64,000 nucleotides of DNA, taken from contig NZ_JBOBFV010000002.1 of the NCBI RefSeq assembly GCF_050587365.1, positions 682,001 to 746,000 of the forward strand, written 5' to 3'. The stretch comes from Plantibacter auratus (GTDB lineage: Bacteria > Actinomycetota > Actinomycetes > Actinomycetales > Microbacteriaceae). This document shows positions 49,503 through 59,189 of the stretch, one piece after another. The translations under genes and the position numbers were made by a program. Below the pieces are notes generated by a model. The model had not been told where the DNA came from. It saw nothing but the letters and a program-made list of their open reading frames with translations, and did no database searches. Positions within the stretch are counted from its first letter, which is position 1; the number at the start of each line of letters is the position of its first letter.

Positions 49503-51980
49503 ATGACCATCACCACTCCCCGGCACGCCGCCGCCACGAAGCCCGTCGACACCGCGGCGATCGCCGCCCTCGTCGCCCGGCTCGACCTCGAGGAGAAGGT
49601 CGCGCTCGTCTCCGGCGCCGACTTCTGGACCACGGTGCCGCTCGAGAAGATCGGCCTCCGCGCCATGGTCCTGTCCGACGGCCCGGCCGGCGTCCGCGGC
49701 CCGCTGTGGGACGAGCGCTCGCCGTCCATCAACCTCCCGTCAGCGACCGCGCTGGCGTCCTCGTGGGATCCGTCGCTCGCCTACCGATACGGCGCCGTCG
49801 CCGCGGCCGAGGCCCGCCGCAAAGGCGTCGACGTCGTCCTCGGCCCGACCATCAACCTCCACCGGTCCCCGCTCGGCGGGCGGCACTTCGAGGCGTTCAG
49901 CGAGGACCCGGAACTCACCGGATCGCTCGCGGCCGCCTACGTCAGCGGCCTGCAGGACAACGGCGTCGCCGCGACCCCCAAGCACTACGTCGCCAACGAC
50001 TCCGAGACCGACCGCTTCACGGTCGACGTGCACGCGAGCGAGCGTGCCCTCCGCGAGCTCTACCTCGCGCCGTTCGAGCGCACGGTGACCGAAGCCGGCA
50101 CCTGGGCGATCATGAGCGCCTACAACTCCGTCGACGGCGTCACGATGAGCGAGAACGACCTCCTGGAGACGCCGCTCAACTCGGAGTGGGGCTTCGACGG
50201 CGTCGTCGTCAGCGACTGGACCGGCGTCCGCAGCCTCGGCTCGGCACCGGCGTCGCAGGACCTCGCCATGCCCGGCCCTGCTCCCGCATGGAGCGCGGCC
50301 CTCGTCGAGGCCGTCCGCGACGGCCGCGTCGCCGAAGCCGACGTCGACCGCAAGGTCGCCCGGCTCCTCGCGCTCGCGGTCCGCGTCGGTGCCCTCGGCG
50401 AGGAAGCACTGGCGCCCGCTCCGGTCGACGGGGTCGCCTTCTCCCGCGAGGCCGAGACTGAGGGCATCGTGCTGCTCGACAACGACGGCACGCTCCCCCT
50501 CGACGCGGCCTCGCTCACCCGCGTCGCCGTCATCGGGCACAACGCCCGCGACTCGCGCACCCAGGGCGGCGGCAGTGCGACGGTCCTCCCCGAGCACACC
50601 GTCAGCCCACTCGAGGGACTCCGACTCGCGCTCCCCGAGGCGACGATCGACTACGCCGTCGGCGCGATCGTGCAGGAGGGCGTCGCCGAGCTTCCGCTCG
50701 AGCGCCTCACCAACCCGCGCACGGGTGACCCCGGTCTCGTCGCCACGTTCCTCGATGCCGACGGCGCGGAACTCTTCACCGAGGACCGCCGGTCCACCGC
50801 GCTCGTCTGGTTCGGCGGCGACGCCCCGGTCACCACGGCGTCGCAGCTCGTGCTCACCACCACGTACACGCCGGAGGCCACCGAGCAACTGCGACTCGGC
50901 TTCGCCACGGGGCTCCACGGCCGACTCTTCGTCGACGGCGTCCTCCTCGTCGACGAGCAACCCGTGGTCGTCGGGAACGACCTCGGCGCGGCGCTGCTCG
51001 CCCCGCCGTCGGCGACCGGGGCGTTCGCCGCCCAGGCCGACGTCGCCGTCGAACTCCGCGCGGAGTTCGACCTCTCCCCGAGCGAGAACGGTCTCGGCGC
51101 GATCAGCGTCACCGTCGGTCGCGCTCCCGACGACTCCGACCCCGACGCCCTCATCGCCCAGGCGGTCGAGGCGGCCCGCGCGGCCGATGTCGCCGTCGTG
51201 GTCGTCGGCACGAACTCGAAGGTCGAATCGGAGGGCTGGGACCGCAGCGACCTCACCCTCCCCGGCCGTCAGGACGAGCTCGTCCGGGCTGTCGCCGCCG
51301 TGAACCCGCGCACCGTCGTGATCGTCAACTCCGGCGCCCCGGTCCTGCTCCCCTGGAGCGACGAGGTCGCCGCCGTGCTCCTCGGCTGGTTCGGCGGACA
51401 GGAGATGGGCAACGCCCTGGCCGACGTGCTGCTCGGGGTCGCCGAACCCGGTGGTCGCCTGAGCACCACCTGGGCTGCGGCGCTCGACGACGTCCCGGTG
51501 CTCGACGTCACCCCGGTGGACGGCGTGCTCCGCTACGAAGAGGGCATCCACATCGGCTACCGCGCGTGGCTCCGCTCAGGTGCCACGCCCGCCTACTGGT
51601 TCGGCCACGGGCTCGGGTACACGAGCTGGTCCATCGACGGTGGCGAAGTCTCGGGTGACGTCGCCTCCGGTGACGCCCGCGTCTCCGGGACCGCGACGAA
51701 CACCGGCGACCGCGCCGGCAAGCACGTCGTGCAGGTGTACGCGGAGCGACCGGACTCATCGGTCGACCGCCCCGTGCGCTGGCTCGTCGGATCGGCTGTC
51801 GTCCGCGCGGGCGCCGGCGAATCGGTCGCCTGGGAGGTCGCGCTGCCGGCCCGGGTCTTCGCCCACTGGGCGGACGGCTGGCAGGTCGAGCCAGGCGACG
51901 TCACCCTCCGGATCGGATCGTCCGTCGTCGACCTCGTGGACGAGCATGTCGTCACCATCGCAGCCGGGACCTCCCGATGA
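49503..51980 (+). CDS. Glycoside hydrolase family 3 beta-glucosidase-like enzyme
   Basis: An 825-residue intracellular GH3 enzyme without a signal peptide. The N-terminal barrel (about 15-300) has VLSDGPAGVRG, LGPTINLHRSPLGGRHFEAF, ATPKHYVANDSETDR and the nucleophile Asp in GVVVSDWTGVRS. The second domain follows, interrupted at about 400-540 by a PA14-like beta domain (LRLGFATGLHGRLFVDGVLL). The C-terminus is a fibronectin III-like domain. Enzymes of this layout remove terminal beta-glucosyl or related residues from imported glycosides. It overlaps the rhamnosidase gene by four bases. Confidence 0.9.
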   Translation: MTITTPRHAAATKPVDTAAIAALVARLDLEEKVALVSGADFWTTVPLEKIGLRAMVLSDGPAGVRGPLWDERSPSINLPSATALASSWDPSLAYRYGAVAAAEARRKGVDVVLGPTINLHRSPLGGRHFEAFSEDPELTGSLAAAYVSGLQDNGVAATPKHYVANDSETDRFTVDVHASERALRELYLAPFERTVTEAGTWAIMSAYNSVDGVTMSENDLLETPLNSEWGFDGVVVSDWTGVRSLGSAPASQDLAMPGPAPAWSAALVEAVRDGRVAEADVDRKVARLLALAVRVGALGEEALAPAPVDGVAFSREAETEGIVLLDNDGTLPLDAASLTRVAVIGHNARDSRTQGGGSATVLPEHTVSPLEGLRLALPEATIDYAVGAIVQEGVAELPLERLTNPRTGDPGLVATFLDADGAELFTEDRRSTALVWFGGDAPVTTASQLVLTTTYTPEATEQLRLGFATGLHGRLFVDGVLLVDEQPVVVGNDLGAALLAPPSATGAFAAQADVAVELRAEFDLSPSENGLGAISVTVGRAPDDSDPDALIAQAVEAARAADVAVVVVGTNSKVESEGWDRSDLTLPGRQDELVRAVAAVNPRTVVIVNSGAPVLLPWSDEVAAVLLGWFGGQEMGNALADVLLGVAEPGGRLSTTWAAALDDVPVLDVTPVDGVLRYEEGIHIGYRAWLRSGATPAYWFGHGLGYTSWSIDGGEVSGDVASGDARVSGTATNTGDRAGKHVVQVYAERPDSSVDRPVRWLVGSAVVRAGAGESVAWEVALPARVFAHWADGWQVEPGDVTLRIGSSVVDLVDEHVVTIAAGTSR

Positions 51981-54805
51981 CCGCGCACGTCGCGCGGATC
52001 GGCCGACTGCGGGCGGAGACCCGTGACGACAGCCCCGCGGTTGCGACGCCGACGCCTCGGTTGAGCTGGACCGTCGAGACCGCTGGCTCCGACTGGGTGC
52101 AGGCCTGGGCCGAGCTCCGGGACGGCAGTGGTGCCACGGCACGTGTCGAGGGCCGCGACTCCGTCCTCGTCTCCTGGCCGTTCCCACCACTCGGCCCAGA
52201 CGAGGTGCGCACCGTCGAGGTCCGTGCCGCGTCGACTGCTGGGGAGGAGACACCCTGGAGCGAGCCGACCGTCGTCGAGGCCGCGTTCCTGGCCGACGGA
52301 GCCTGGACCGCCCGCTTCATCGGTCTCGCAGCGCCCGAGCGTCCTGCGCAACCGATCCGGGTGCGCCGCACCTTCACGGTCGGCGGGCCCGTCCGTCGCG
52401 CCCGGCTGTTCTGGACCGCGCTCGGTGCCGCCGAACCGCAGCTGAACGGGATGCCCGCCTCGGAAGACGTCCTCTCCCCCGGCTGGACCGCCTACGGCGA
52501 CCGCCTCGTGCACGAGACCGTCGACGTCACCGCGCTCGTCGAGCCGGGTGAGAACGTCATCGCCGCGACCGTCGCCGGCGCCTGGTACACCGAGCGGTAC
52601 GGGTTCTTCCAGTTCGCCGAGCGCGTCTACGGCGACCAGCCACGCTTCGCCGCCCAGCTGCAGCTCGACTACCTCGACGGGACGACGGAGACGCTCGTCA
52701 CCGATGCGAGCTGGTCGGCGGCCGACGGTGCCGAGCTCGTCGACAGCGGCATCTACGGCGGCGAGGCGATCGACACCACCCTCGCCGAACTCGGCTGGTC
52801 GACGACGGCGTTCGACGCGTCCACCTGGGCCCCGGCCCTCGTCGACGACGCTGCGCACCCGGTGCCGGAGGCTCGCATCGCCGCGCCCGTCCGTCGCATC
52901 GAGGAGCGCGCGGTGGCGGAGGTGCTCACCTCGCCGTCGGGCGCGACCATCCTCGACTTCGGCCAGAACCTCGTCGGCCGCCTCCGGCTCACCGTCGCCG
53001 GCCCGCGGGGCACGACGCTCACGCTCCGGCACGCGGAGGTCCTCGACGAGGGCGAACTCGCCCTGCGCCCCCTCCGCAACGCCGCGGCCACCGACCACGT
53101 CACGCTCTCGGGCGACGGCGAGCAGACGATCGAGCCCCGCTTCACCTTCCACGGCTTCCGCTACGCACAGATCGACGGCTGTCCGGGCGCGTTTGACCCG
53201 GCATCGGTCACCGCCGTCGTCCTCCACAGCGACCTCACGCGCACGGGTTGGTTCTCCTCCTCGCACGAGCTGCTCGACCGCCTCCACGAGAACGTCGTCT
53301 GGGGCATGCGCGGCAACTTCCTGAGCATCCCGACCGACTGCCCGCAGCGCGACGAGCGGCTCGGCTGGACGGGTGACCTGCAGGTCTTCGCACCGACCGC
53401 GAGCTTCCTCTACGACAGCTCCGCCTTCCTCGACTCCTGGCTGCGCGACCTCGCGCTCGAGCAGGGACACCAGGACGGTGTCGTCCCGATGGTGGTCCCG
53501 GCCGCGCTGTCCGGATTCGCCGGTGGCGGCCCGACCGCGGCCTGGGGCGACGCCGCGACCGTCGTGCCGTGGGTGCTCCACGAGCGCTACGGCGACCTCG
53601 GGATCCTGCGCGAGCAGTACCCGTCGATGCGCTCCTGGGTGGAGGCCGTCCTCCGGGTGAGCACCGACGGTCTCTGGTCGAACACCTTCCAGCTCGGCGA
53701 CTGGCTCGACCCGAGCGCGCCGCCGGACCAGCCGGCGAAGGCCAGGGTCGACTCGGACATCGTCGCGAGCGCCTATCACGCGCGATCCCTCCGGATCCTC
53801 GCCGACACCGCCGGGCTCCTCGGAGAGACGGCGGACGCCGAGCGGTACGGCGAACTGGCCGAGCGGAGTCGGGCGGCCTTCACCGCCGAGTACGTGACCC
53901 CCGCCGGCCGGATGATGTCCGACGCGCCGACCGCGTACGCCCTCGCCCTCCGGTTCGACCTCGTCGACGACCCCACCCTGCGGCAGCGCCTCGCGGACCG
54001 CCTCGCCGACCTCGTCCGTGCCGACGGCTACCGCATCGGCACCGGCTTCGTGGGGACGCCGCTCATCACCGACGCACTCGCCGACGGCGGACACCTCCGC
54101 GCGGCCGGCCGCCTCATGCTCCAGACCGAGAACCCCTCCTGGCTCTCGCCCGTCACCAAGGGCGCGACCACGATCTGGGAGCGTTGGGACAGCCTGCTCG
54201 AGGACGGCTCGGTCAACCCGGGCGAGATGACCTCGTTCAACCACTACGCGCTCGGTGCCGTCGCCGACTGGCTGCACCGCACCGTGGCCGGCCTCGCCCC
54301 CGCGGCTCCCGGCTACCGCGAACTCCGGATCGCACCGCGGCCGATCGACGGGCTCGACCACGCCGAGGCCCGACACGTCACGCCCTACGGCGAGGCGTCG
54401 GTGGCGTGGCGACGCGAAGGGTCGTCACTCCGGGTGTCTGCGGTCGTGCCGCCGAACACGACGGCGACGGTCGCACTGCCGGGTGCCGCGGAGGAGACGG
54501 TCGGGTCCGGTCGTCACGAGTGGACGGCCGAGGTCACGGACGCCGGCTCGAGTGCCGATGACGACATCACGCTCGGCCTCGACTCGCCGCTCTCCGAGAT
54601 CATCGACCGACCGGCCGCGTACGACGCCCTCCTCAACTCGGTGGGTGCCCACGATCAGGCCAAGGCCGACGACATCCGCCGCGGCACCCAGTGGAGTCGT
54701 GGTCGGACCGTCCGTCAGCTCCTCATGTTCACGCCGCCGTCGATGCTCGACGACGTGGACGCGGCGCTGGCCGCAGCCACTCCGACACCAGGAGTTGCGC
54801 GATAA
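51977..54805 (+). CDS. Glycoside hydrolase family 78 alpha-L-rhamnosidase
   Basis: A 942-residue GH78 enzyme without a signal peptide. The N-terminal beta domains have PRLSWTVETAGSDWVQAWAE and SPGWTAYGDRLVHETVDVTA. The catalytic (alpha/alpha)6 barrel has IPTDCPQRDERLGWTGDLQV, which carries the general acid Glu region. GATTIWERWDSLLEDGSVNP holds the base region. NHYALGAVADWLHRTVAG is a further family signature. It cleaves terminal L-rhamnose from plant polysaccharides or flavonoid glycosides. ATGA overlap with the GH3 gene indicates the two act together. Confidence 0.92.
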   Translation: MTAHVARIGRLRAETRDDSPAVATPTPRLSWTVETAGSDWVQAWAELRDGSGATARVEGRDSVLVSWPFPPLGPDEVRTVEVRAASTAGEETPWSEPTVVEAAFLADGAWTARFIGLAAPERPAQPIRVRRTFTVGGPVRRARLFWTALGAAEPQLNGMPASEDVLSPGWTAYGDRLVHETVDVTALVEPGENVIAATVAGAWYTERYGFFQFAERVYGDQPRFAAQLQLDYLDGTTETLVTDASWSAADGAELVDSGIYGGEAIDTTLAELGWSTTAFDASTWAPALVDDAAHPVPEARIAAPVRRIEERAVAEVLTSPSGATILDFGQNLVGRLRLTVAGPRGTTLTLRHAEVLDEGELALRPLRNAAATDHVTLSGDGEQTIEPRFTFHGFRYAQIDGCPGAFDPASVTAVVLHSDLTRTGWFSSSHELLDRLHENVVWGMRGNFLSIPTDCPQRDERLGWTGDLQVFAPTASFLYDSSAFLDSWLRDLALEQGHQDGVVPMVVPAALSGFAGGGPTAAWGDAATVVPWVLHERYGDLGILREQYPSMRSWVEAVLRVSTDGLWSNTFQLGDWLDPSAPPDQPAKARVDSDIVASAYHARSLRILADTAGLLGETADAERYGELAERSRAAFTAEYVTPAGRMMSDAPTAYALALRFDLVDDPTLRQRLADRLADLVRADGYRIGTGFVGTPLITDALADGGHLRAAGRLMLQTENPSWLSPVTKGATTIWERWDSLLEDGSVNPGEMTSFNHYALGAVADWLHRTVAGLAPAAPGYRELRIAPRPIDGLDHAEARHVTPYGEASVAWRREGSSLRVSAVVPPNTTATVALPGAAEETVGSGRHEWTAEVTDAGSSADDDITLGLDSPLSEIIDRPAAYDALLNSVGAHDQAKADDIRRGTQWSRGRTVRQLLMFTPPSMLDDVDAALAAATPTPGVAR

Positions 54806-54894
54806 CCCCCACTCGACCGTTCCACGTGCAACACTCGCACCGCCTGCACCAGTAGCACCCGCCGCCGACCCGCTCGGCCGACCACAGGAGATCC

Positions 54895-56637
54895 ATGTTC
54901 GACCGCAGTTCCGCCTTCGGAGACGTCATCGAGAGCCCGGCGGGTCGCACCGTCCTCGAGCAGTTCCTGCCCGGCATCGCCGCGTCGCCGATGGCCAAAC
55001 AGTTCCGCAGCATCCGTCTCGGGCAGCTGTCGGCGATCGTGCCGGAACTGCAGGACGACGCGGCGAAGGATCGTCTCTGGGCGGCGCTCGCACAGGTCGA
55101 CGACGGTCCCGAGGCCCGCGCACCCTATGGCGCCGCGATCGAGCCCGCTCCCGACTACGAGGGAGAGGACGTCCCGCGCGGCTCGGCGACCATGGCGGTC
55201 CCCGGCGACGTCCCGCAGTACGGCGTCGTGGAGATCCGGCTGGACGGGCCGTCGCACGGCAACCCGTTCGTCGACGTGGAACTCGGCGCGACGTTCACGA
55301 ACGGCGCACGCGAGCTCACCGTCGGCGGGTTCTACGACGGCGACGGCCGGTACCTGGTGCGGCTGCTCGCCGAGGAGCAGGGCGAGTGGTCGTTCACCAC
55401 GAGCTCGACCGCCCGATCACTCGACGGCGTCGCCGGCGCGTTCACCGTGTCGGCCGCGGCGACGGGCAGCCACGGACCGGTGCGCGTCGACGGCTTCCAC
55501 TTCGCCCACGCGGACGGCACCCGTCATCGCCCGCTCGGCACGACCGCCTACGCCTGGACCCACCAGCCCGAGGAGCTGCAGGAGCAGACGCTGCGCGCCC
55601 TGGAGACCGCGCCGTTCACGAAGATCCGCATGTGCGTGTTCCCGAAGTCGTACCTCTACAACGCGAACGAGCCGGAGACGTTCCCCTTCGTCGGCTCACT
55701 CGCAGAAGGGTTCGACCACGAGCGCTTCGACCCGAAGTACTGGGCGAACCTCGAGCGGCGCATCACCCAGCTCGGCGCGCTCGGCATCGAGGCGGACCTG
55801 ATCCTCTTCCACGCCTACGACCGCTGGGGCTTCGCTGACCTCGGTCCGGCCGTCGACGAACGGTACCTCCGCTACGCCGTCCGTCGGCTCGCCGCGTTCG
55901 CGAACGTGTGGTGGTCTATGGCGAACGAGTACGACCTGCTCTGGGCGAAGACGAACGACGACTGGGAGCGGCTCGCGGCTGTCGTCGGCGCGGAGGACCC
56001 GCACGGCCACCTCAACTCCATCCACAACTGCCAGGGGTTCTACGACTACACGAAGCCCTGGATCACGCACTGCAGCGTGCAGCGCGTCGACGTCTACCGG
56101 ACCGCGGAGAACACCGACGCCTGGCGCGAGCAGTGGGGCAAGCCGATCGTCATCGACGAGTGCGCCTACGAGGGCGACATCGACCAGGGCTGGGGCAACA
56201 TCACCGGCGAGGAGATGGTGCGACGGTTCTGGGAGGGTGCGATCCGCGGCGGCTACGTCGGCCACGGCGAGACCTACCTCAACGACCGGGAGGAGCTGTT
56301 CTGGTCGAAGGGCGGGCCGCTCATCGGTTCGAGTCCCGACCGCATCGCGTTCCTGGAGCGCATCTCGGCGGAGTCCCCGACGGGTGTCCTCGACCCGCTG
56401 CCCGGCGACTGGGACGTGCCGTGGGGCGGAGTCTCCGGCCGCTACGTCATCGGCTACTTCGGCTTCAACCGGCCGCGGTTCCGCAACGTCTTCCTCCCCG
56501 AGGGCGAGTTCCACGTCGACGTGCTCGACACCTGGAACATGACGGTCGAGACCCTCCCCGGCACGTACACCGGTACGGTCCGGGTCGACCTGCCCGGTCG
56601 CCAGTTCATGGCGGTCCGCCTCCGCCTCGTGGAGTAG
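54895..56637 (+). CDS. DUF5060/DUF4038/DUF5605 glycoside hydrolase-like protein
   Basis: A 580-residue protein. Residues about 110-200 form a DUF5060 beta domain (VVEIRLDGPSHGNPFVDVEL). The central TIM barrel (about 210-480) is DUF4038-like with FHFAHADGTRHRPLGTTAYA, FTKIRMCVFPKSYLYN and WWSMANEYDLLWAK, where the Asn-Glu pair is a likely catalytic acid; IVIDECAYEGD is a likely nucleophile. The C-terminal part is DUF5605. The DUF4038 group includes GH140 apiosidases, which is notable because of the apionate-type genes in this window, but other specificities exist. A CAGGAG site precedes the start. No signal peptide. Confidence 0.8.
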   Translation: MFDRSSAFGDVIESPAGRTVLEQFLPGIAASPMAKQFRSIRLGQLSAIVPELQDDAAKDRLWAALAQVDDGPEARAPYGAAIEPAPDYEGEDVPRGSATMAVPGDVPQYGVVEIRLDGPSHGNPFVDVELGATFTNGARELTVGGFYDGDGRYLVRLLAEEQGEWSFTTSSTARSLDGVAGAFTVSAAATGSHGPVRVDGFHFAHADGTRHRPLGTTAYAWTHQPEELQEQTLRALETAPFTKIRMCVFPKSYLYNANEPETFPFVGSLAEGFDHERFDPKYWANLERRITQLGALGIEADLILFHAYDRWGFADLGPAVDERYLRYAVRRLAAFANVWWSMANEYDLLWAKTNDDWERLAAVVGAEDPHGHLNSIHNCQGFYDYTKPWITHCSVQRVDVYRTAENTDAWREQWGKPIVIDECAYEGDIDQGWGNITGEEMVRRFWEGAIRGGYVGHGETYLNDREELFWSKGGPLIGSSPDRIAFLERISAESPTGVLDPLPGDWDVPWGGVSGRYVIGYFGFNRPRFRNVFLPEGEFHVDVLDTWNMTVETLPGTYTGTVRVDLPGRQFMAVRLRLVE

Positions 56638-56665
56638 CCGCCCGCCCGGCCGCCGGGCCCGGACC

Positions 56666-56912
56666 CGCCCGGTCACTGAGCCGGGCGGGTCCGGTCACCG
56701 AGCCGGGCTTGTCCGGTCAAAGAGCCGGGCTTGTCCGGTCACCGAGCCCGCCCTTCCCATGCCACTGAGCCGCATCCCCGGTCACTGAGCCTGTCGAAGT
56801 GCCGAGCAACCCTCCCCGCTCGCTGGCCGACCGGCCACCGGTCACGAGGCCCACCCTTCCCCGGTCACTGAGCCACCCTCCCGCGGTCACTGAGCCTGTC
56901 GAAGTGCCGAGC
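56666..56912. repeat. REP-like repeat cluster
   Basis: This part of the 399-base gap after the DUF5060 gene carries two full reverse copies (GGTCACTGAGCCTGTCGAAG near 56781 and 56886). Before and between them lie about six half copies of the forms CCGGTCACTGAGCCGGGC and CCGGTCACCGAGCCGGGC. The half copies differ by a few bases, which suggests repeated slippage duplication. The remainder of the gap holds the promoter at 56944. Confidence 0.85.
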
Positions 56913-56943
56913 AACCCTCCCCCGCAACCCCGTCGCCACACCG

Positions 56944-57000
56944 TTGACACGTTTGTTCGGACCCTTTACAGTTGTCGGGCATTGACGCAACCTCCGTTGC
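56944..57000 (+). promoter_or_regulatory. Promoter and inverted repeat upstream of the GH20 unit
   Basis: TTGACA (56944-56949) and TACAGT (56967-56972) are separated by 17 bases. An inverted repeat GCAAC-CTCC-GTTGC follows at 56987-57000, overlapping the expected start of the transcript, where a repressor could bind. The promoter faces the aminoacylase remnant and the GH20 gene. Confidence 0.65.
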
Positions 57001-57036
57001 AACATGCGCAATCGCCCGACGACTGGAGAGCGGCCC

Positions 57037-57387
57037 ATGGATCACGGCACCGGCACCATCCGCCCGGGCGGCGTCCTCCGCGGCACCGCCCTCACCGCCC
57101 TGCTGCCCACCTGGGTGACGGGCGGTGGCGGCGACGCCGTCATCGACCGTCTCCGGGACGACGCCATCGTCGACGAACTCGAACGCGCCTTCGCCGAGCC
57201 GCCGTTCGACGAGCGCGTCGACTGGTCCGCTGTGCGCATTGCGCAGGTGTCGCACCCCGACCTCCGCGAGCTCGTCGGCCGCAGCATCGCCGAGCTCGCC
57301 GCCGAGGCCGGTCAGTCGCCGCTCACCGTCGTCTCGGATACGCTGATCGCCGACCGGCTCACCACCCTCGTCGACCGCCCGTCCTGA
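57037..57387 (+). pseudogene. Remnant of an N-acyl-D-amino-acid deacylase (amidohydrolase)
   Basis: A 116-residue reading frame that matches only an internal part of the roughly 500-residue D-aminoacylase family: ALTALLPTWVTGGGGDAVID, then VDWSAVRIAQVSHPDLRELV and VGRSIAELAAEAGQSPLTVV. The metal-binding N-terminal and the C-terminal parts of the enzyme are missing. It is probably the product of deletions on both sides. Expression as a small orphan protein cannot be excluded, since a good promoter stands upstream. Full-length relatives act on N-acetylated D-amino acids or amino sugars, which fits the neighbouring GH20 gene. Confidence 0.65.
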
Positions 57388-57406
57388 CCTCCACCATCCG
57401 AGACCT

Positions 57407-57470
57407 TTCTCAGGAGTCCTCCGGCGTGTCACCGGGTTCCCGGCCAGCCGCGCCGCAGAGGTCCTGAGAA
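57407..57470 (+). other. Inverted repeat before the GH20 gene
   Basis: TTCTCAGGA (57407-57415) and TCCTGAGAA (57462-57470) pair perfectly. CCTC and GAGG inside them extend the stem with a two-base bulge. The loop is GC-rich. It may be an attenuator or the former terminator of the deleted aminoacylase gene. Confidence 0.4.
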
Positions 57471-57502
57471 CGGCCCATCAGCACTCGAGGAGAGAACCAC
57501 CG

Positions 57503-59134
57503 ATGCTTCCACTGCCCGTATCCATCCAGCAGCACGACGGCGCCTTCACGCTGAGCGAGACGACCGGGCTCGGCGGTGACCGCCGCTTCACGGCCGCGAC
57601 CCGCTGGTTGCGCGGGGTGCTGCAGACGTCGACCGGGTTCGACCTCGACGCACGGATCGACCTGCGGACCGACAGCATCGCGTTCATCCACGACGACACC
57701 GTCGCGGCCGGCGGCTACCGGCTCGTGGTCGACGCGGACGGTGTGCGCATCGTCGCCGCCGACGCCTCCGGCGCGTTCTCGGGTGCGGTGACCCTGACCC
57801 AGCTCCTTCCCCCTGCGGTCAACCGCCGTGCGCTCGTCCCCGGAGTCGACTGGACCGTCCCGGCGACGACCATCGACGACGCCCCACGCTTCGGGTGGCG
57901 CGGCGTCATGCTCGACGTGGCCAGGCACTTCCTCCCCACGTCCGACGTGCTGCGGTTCATCGACCTCGCCGCGCGCCACAAGCTCAACGTCCTCCATTTC
58001 CACCTCACCGACGACCAGGGCTGGCGGATCCAGATCGACGCGTTCCCGAAGCTGACCGAGGTCGGCGGGTGGCGGACCGAGAGCCAGCACGGCGCAGCAC
58101 GGCACGCTCCCGGCGACGGCCGCCCGCACGGCGGCTTCTACACGAAGGACGACCTGCGCGAGATCGTCGCCTACGCCGCTGAGCGGTCCATCACGGTCGT
58201 CCCCGAGATCGACCTGCCCGGTCATGCGCGAGCGATCATCGCCGCGTACCCGGAGCTGGGCGTGCCGGATGTGGCGCAGGAGGCGGACGAGCCGTCGGTG
58301 TGGACGCGGTGGGGGATCAACGAGGCGATCCTCGACATGGGCGAGGAGACGGTCGCCTTCTTCCGCACCGTGTTCGACGAGGTCATGGAGCTCTTCCCCT
58401 CGACCTTCATCGGCGTCGGTGGCGACGAGGCGAAGAAGACCCGCTGGGCAGCGAGCGCTCGAACGCAAGCCCTCATGGCCGAGCGCGGGCTCGACTCCGT
58501 CGAAGCGCTGCAGGCGTGGTTCATCCGCCAGCTCGAGGCGCACCTGTCCGCCTCCGGCCGACGCCTGTACGGCTGGGACGAGATCCTCGAGGGCGGCGGA
58601 TTGCCGAAAGACGCGACCGTCGCTTCATGGCGCGGCGAGTTCGGTGCGGTCGCCGCCGCACGCCAGGGGTACGACGTCATCGCCTGCCCGGACGACCGCG
58701 TCTACCTCGATTACCGCGAGTCGGAGCTGCCGGGTGAGCCGATCCCGGTCGGGCCACCGCTGACCGTCGCGGAGGTGTACACCTTCGAGCCGGTGCCGGC
58801 TGAGCTGACGGAGGCGCAGGCCGAGCACATCATCGGGGTGCAGGCGAACATCTGGACCGAGCACATGGACTCCGCCCGCGTCATCGACTACCAGGCATAC
58901 CCGCGGCTGTGCGCCCTCGCCGAGGTCGCCTGGGTCGGCCGCGAGCGCGACCTCGCGGGCTTCGAGGCGCGGCTGCAGCAGCACCTCGCCCGCCTCGACG
59001 CCCTCGGGGTCGAGTACCGCCGCGCTTCGGGACCGTTCCCGTGGCAGGAGCGTCCCGACGCCGAGGGTCGGCCGTCCACCCGCGAGCAGCGGGCCGCCCT
59101 CGTCGCCGAACTCACGAAGGACATCCGCGCCTGA
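57503..59134 (+). CDS. Glycoside hydrolase family 20 beta-N-acetylhexosaminidase
   Basis: A 543-residue GH20 enzyme. The N-terminal GH20b alpha-beta domain is at about 1-125. The catalytic barrel starts with FGWRGVMLDVARHFLPTSDV and contains LNVLHFHLTDDQGWRIQIDA. The catalytic Asp-Glu pair is in FIGVGGDEAKKTRWA (about 303-317), and QANIWTEHMDSARVIDYQAY is near the end. It releases terminal GlcNAc or GalNAc from chitooligosaccharides or glycans by substrate-assisted catalysis. There is no signal peptide. A GAGGAGAG site precedes the start. Confidence 0.92.
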   Translation: MLPLPVSIQQHDGAFTLSETTGLGGDRRFTAATRWLRGVLQTSTGFDLDARIDLRTDSIAFIHDDTVAAGGYRLVVDADGVRIVAADASGAFSGAVTLTQLLPPAVNRRALVPGVDWTVPATTIDDAPRFGWRGVMLDVARHFLPTSDVLRFIDLAARHKLNVLHFHLTDDQGWRIQIDAFPKLTEVGGWRTESQHGAARHAPGDGRPHGGFYTKDDLREIVAYAAERSITVVPEIDLPGHARAIIAAYPELGVPDVAQEADEPSVWTRWGINEAILDMGEETVAFFRTVFDEVMELFPSTFIGVGGDEAKKTRWAASARTQALMAERGLDSVEALQAWFIRQLEAHLSASGRRLYGWDEILEGGGLPKDATVASWRGEFGAVAAARQGYDVIACPDDRVYLDYRESELPGEPIPVGPPLTVAEVYTFEPVPAELTEAQAEHIIGVQANIWTEHMDSARVIDYQAYPRLCALAEVAWVGRERDLAGFEARLQQHLARLDALGVEYRRASGPFPWQERPDAEGRPSTREQRAALVAELTKDIRA

Positions 59135-59189
59135 CGCCGGCGGCGGGCCTTGAGCCTCCCGCCCGGTCCCGAAGCCTCCCGTCGGTCCC

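Noticed and set aside
51593..54376. 927-codon minus-strand frame opposite the rhamnosidase
   Set aside because: It is an antisense shadow of GH3 and GH78, both of which show catalytic motifs on the plus strand.
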